NCBI GenBank assembly: GCA_017654935.2
Contig: CM065686.1
Coordinates: forward strand, 24,788,534-24,852,533
DNA: 64,000 nt
Origin: Phymorhynchus buccinoides
Lineage: Eukaryota; Mollusca; Gastropoda; Neogastropoda; Raphitomidae
Reading direction: 5' to 3'
In this document: positions 61,216 through 64,000 of the stretch, in pieces
Position numbering within the stretch: position 1 is the stretch's first letter
Layout: every line of letters begins with the position of its first letter
Translations under genes and position numbers: made by a program
Notes under the pieces: generated by a model
The model's input: the letters and a program-made list of their open reading frames with translations, nothing else
Told to the model about the DNA's origin: nothing
Databases searched by the model: none

Positions 61216-61654
61216 CCCCTTCTCCTTATTTTTGTATGGATTGTAAGTGGGCCGGCTATATGCAATATCCGATTATTTCGATAATTTATTTTTAAAACAA
61301 CTATGGTTGGCACGTGTTACCCCTCTCCCGCCATTTTTATCCTCTTTAATGCGGAAGATAAAAAAAAGAGTTAGACTTAAGACTTTCCATAGGCTACTAA
61401 TTCAGTTTATCCGAGCTGAAGCTGGGTTTTATTCTCTGCCCCTTTCTTTTCGCCAAATCAAATCAAAATCGAATTCAAACAGGCATTAAAAAACACACTT
61501 ATTTCGACTGCACTATCCTTACTGATCCCTTTCAAACTTCAACTCTCTCTTTCACCATACAACAACTATCCCTCCCCCCTCCCCCCTCCCCCCTAAATGA
61601 TTTATAGGCCTAACTGACAAGTTAGACAAGTCATAGAAAGTTCTCCTTTTCCCC

Positions 61655-62070
61655 AGGACCATCAGAGATTGGAACTCCCTCCTCTCCGAGGCAGTAACAT
61701 CAGTCTTAGCGGAGGGCTTCAATTCCGGGATCTAAGAAACAACGCCCCCCTCTCCCTTCCCCCTTCCCCCTATCCTACCCATCCCCTCCTACCCACCCAC
61801 CAATCCAAACCCTCCCTCCACACACACACCCAGCCTGTGCCCATCACCTACCACTGCCCCCCCCCCCCCCCCCCCCCCAATTCCCTTCCATACGAACGCC
61901 GATCATCCGGGCGGCTATGTTTTTATCTACAGTTCCTGCCTGACCGAAGTCCCCATGTTTTATAGCAACAGAACCATCAAATTGATAATGGTGTTTGAGG
62001 AGAAAAAGAAGAACTGCGTTTGTTCTTAATTGCTTTTGTAAAGCGCGATGAGCCTGCCCTTTTGTCTACC

Positions 62071-62122
<52 letters not shown>
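61655..62122 (+). pseudogene. CR1-like LINE 3' end with ATT tail
   Basis: PRTIRDWNSLLSEAVTSVLA (61655-61715) is the C-terminal block of CR1-like ORF2; compare FPRTIKDWNSLPEETV at about 25590. It is followed by a C-rich low-complexity insert (61745-61880), CCGAAGTCCCCATG, then TTGTAAAGCGCGATGAGCCT and an ATT-repeat tail at 62070-62122. The 61240-61490 stretch before it may belong to the same copy but is not recognisable. Confidence 0.7.
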
Positions 62123-62126
<4 letters not shown>

Positions 62127-62310
62127 TTAGAATTGTTCTCAAAACAGATGTCAGATACCCACCGTTGACAGTCAAGAGCAGTAAGTAATAAAATAAGGAG
62201 ACATTAACAAAGTCAAAGGGCACTTGAAAGACTGGATTCATTTAAAGTTACCATCAGTCAACAGATTGGAGGACAGTGGCAGAACTGGTGGGTAGTGATG
62301 GGATTAGTGA

Positions 62311-62455
62311 ACGGCTACCGTAATCAGGAGTGTGTCTTACACAGTCAACACGGGTAGTAGTATGTCAATTAGACTAAACTCTCAACATGATTGGATGCTT
62401 AGTCCAGTTGACATACTGTTACTACCCCAGTTGACTACGCACTCATGATTATGGT
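62311..62455. repeat. Imperfect long hairpin
   Basis: Arms of roughly 65 bases: GCTACCGTAATCAGGAGTGT to GTAGTAGTATGTCAATTAGA, facing the reversed sequence GATACCATAATCATGAGTGC to AGTATGTCAACTGGACTAAG. The loop is about 20 bases. It could be a MITE or a structured element ~420 bases upstream of the START gene. Confidence 0.75.
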
Positions 62456-62877
62456 ATCAGATGTCACCAGTTAGCAGATTAGCGGAAACTGACACGATTA
62501 GAGGACAGTGATTGGATTAATGGGACAGACATCAAGGATTAGCAGTCTCGTGCACAGTGACTAGATTGTAGTGAGCACTTAATCACAAAAACAAACATTG
62601 CCTTTTGATAAAACAACAAAGTATGATATGAGCACGAGTGCAATAAAGAAGTGTAGGCTCACAAGAACCATGTGACTGCAAAGGAGCAGGGCCCATATAA
62701 AGAGCATTGTGACACCCAATGTCCAGTTGATCATTGGATTCCCCTGGATTGATGACGTGATAAAACGCAGTAGTGAGTGGGACATATTGTGGGAGCAACA
62801 GTTTGTTCATGTGCTGAGTATATCTGCGACGTTCTGGGGTTAAGAAAGGTATTAAAAAAAAGAAGAAAGTTCATAAC

Positions 62878-63591
62878 TTGATGAAAGGAAAAGAAAATTT
62901 AATCATGACTGAAATACTCAAACCAGTCTTTAAGGACACCACCGCCACCATCAGTGACGAAAACAGTACGAGTCAAAGACTGGCTGAAAAATCCCTGAAC
63001 TTTCTGTTGGACACAGTGACGACGCCACAGTGCAACTGGGAATTGGAGGCGGGAGAAAATGTTCAGGGGGGCATGGTCTGGAGTCGCCACACTGAGGATT
63101 ATGGCAAAATCTTCAAACTGGAGGCAGTGGTGGAGATGGATGCCGAGAGGCTGTGGAAGGCCCTGACCCACAACATCAGCACCTCTCCCGCGTGGAACCC
63201 CACCCTGGAGGAGTGCAGGACAGTGGAGGTGACCAGTGGCGATACAGACATTGTCCACATTGTCACTCATGGGGTGAGAGGTCTGGTGTCCAGCAGGGAC
63301 TTCGTCAACCTCCGCCACTGGGGCGTCACACAAGGCCTGTATCTGACGGCCTGTCATGGTGTGGACCATCAGCAAGTACCCCCTGTGTCCACCCATGTCA
63401 GGGGCTTTCAGGGTCCAGGGGGATGGGCGTTTAAGGCTTTGGAGGATGAGCCTAGGAAATGCCTGTTCACCTGGATCATGAATGTGGACTTGAAGGGGTG
63501 GATACCCCAACGCCTAGTGGATCGAGCGTCAAAGAACGTGATGTTGGATTTTGTATATTATTTACGTCAACATGCCTGTGATATTCACTGA
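62878..63591 (+). CDS. START-domain lipid-transfer protein, STARD1/STARD3-like
   Basis: 237 codons without interruption. Possible starts are 62878, 62881 and 62905 (ATCATGACTG); I keep the first. It covers a whole START domain (~210 residues): CNWELEAGENVQGGMVW near the start, AERLWKALTHNISTSPAWNP, then GVRGLVSSRDFVNLRHWGV, GPGGWAFKALEDEPRKC and FTWIMNVDLKGWIPQRLVDR followed by a C-terminal helix (LDFVYYLRQHA). DFVN.R and DLKGWIP are typical of the StAR/MLN64 subgroup, which binds cholesterol and moves it between membranes. There is no signal peptide or mitochondrial leader and no MENTAL domain, so it would be a cytosolic START-only protein, or the last exon of a larger gene whose upstream exons are not recognised. 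No intron is visible within it, and no clear poly-A relic marks it as a retrocopy. Confidence 0.85.
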   Translation: MMKGKENLIMTEILKPVFKDTTATISDENSTSQRLAEKSLNFLLDTVTTPQCNWELEAGENVQGGMVWSRHTEDYGKIFKLEAVVEMDAERLWKALTHNISTSPAWNPTLEECRTVEVTSGDTDIVHIVTHGVRGLVSSRDFVNLRHWGVTQGLYLTACHGVDHQQVPPVSTHVRGFQGPGGWAFKALEDEPRKCLFTWIMNVDLKGWIPQRLVDRASKNVMLDFVYYLRQHACDIH

Positions 63592-63727
63592 CTGATTAGT
63601 GAAACGTCAACGGCATCAATGTTTTACGAATGATCGTGCATTGTGCTTTATTTGCTTGTATTGTTCATTTCCGTAAAGTAATGGTACATGTGAGCGGCAT
63701 TGTGCTTTTTTGTGATAACGTGAGAAT

Positions 63728-63940
63728 GGAGGGTGAGCTTAGGAAATGCCTGTTCACCAGGTTCATGAACGTGAACTTGAAGGGATAGATTCCATGGCGT
63801 CATGTGGACCAAACGTAGTGTTAGCCTACATTGGAATTTGTCTAGGTTTTTTTTGCGTCAACGTGTATATGATGTTTATTGAGATATGAACCATCAATAT
63901 GTGAAGGAATCTTCTAACGTGAAACAATATGTGCTTTGTA
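63728..63940 (+). pseudogene. Partial duplicate of the START gene 3' end
   Basis: GTGAGCTTAGGAAATGCCTG TTCACC-type sequence matches the last ~150 coding bases of the gene (from about 63444) and continues into its 3' flank. The tract matching KGWIP has a TAG (AAGGGATAGATTCC), and several indels follow. It lies 136 bases after the intact stop codon in the same orientation, so it is a tandem duplication of the terminal segment. Confidence 0.88.
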
Positions 63941-64000
63941 TTGTTTAAAAAAAGAAAAGAATATAGCGATGGCGTTTAATTCATGCTTAATTGATACAAG

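Noticed and set aside
62878..63591. Processed retrocopy of a START gene
   Set aside because: The frame is intact and the downstream copy includes flanking DNA, but no poly-A relic or target duplication is visible; a genomic gene or last exon is as likely.

Overview
This is a eukaryotic, intron-bearing, very repeat-rich genomic window. It is most likely from a mollusc, probably a marine gastropod. That placement is inferred from the mix of elements seen (a tRNA-derived SINE of a type I associate with molluscs and other lophotrochozoans, Penelope-like, L1-Tx1-like, CR1-like and Ty3-like retroelements, and TTAA- and TA-flanked MITEs), the density of simple repeats and the divergence of the one clear host gene; the species cannot be read from the sequence. 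No prokaryotic feature (operon, Shine-Dalgarno site, CRISPR) is present.

Layout. 1-5800 is a 36-bp minisatellite in two opposite orientations, broken by (GA)n tracts and TTTGAAATAA-type palindromes. 5.8-12.4 kb is non-coding: microsatellites, a 165-bp duplication, a tRNA-derived SINE, a ~143-bp satellite and a 720-bp alternating GT/CA block. 12.4-17.7 kb is a nearly complete non-LTR retrotransposon (ORF1 with an SGNH-hydrolase-like domain; ORF2 with endonuclease, RT and CCHC) headed by an inverted piece of its own ORF2. 17.8-19.2 kb is a GA/GACA block. 19.4-24.7 kb is an L1-Tx1-like element split by a Tc1 element. 25.4-27.0 kb holds a rearranged CR1-like fragment and GT repeats. 27963-28462 is a 500-N assembly gap.

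The main host gene is CCT7, the eta subunit of the TRiC/CCT cytosolic chaperonin, on the minus strand. Nine exons from 47329 down to the gap edge encode the first ~333 residues in continuous phase; the rest lies in or beyond the gap. Its introns carry TTAA-flanked MITEs, a mariner-type MITE, a hAT-like remnant encoding a zinc-finger N-terminus, and an LTR retrotransposon with a SCAN-like Gag that is nested inside a TTAA foldback element. The start of exon 6 is duplicated next to itself, and the extra copy is split by a TA-flanked MITE.

49.8-60.6 kb is a three-level nest: a Penelope-like element (minus) is split by a Ty3-like element (plus), itself split by a second Ty3-like element (minus) with 107-bp LTRs and a GAGAC target duplication. 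60.8-62.1 kb holds two CR1-like 3' ends. At the right edge is an intact 237-codon START-domain (STARD1/3-like) reading frame, followed by a decayed copy of its own 3' end.

Only CCT7 and the START protein look like host genes. I found no clear new multi-gene system; the most informative structures are the nested insertions with reconstructable target sites, the duplicated and interrupted CCT7 exon, the short-LTR element and the START gene with its tail copy.
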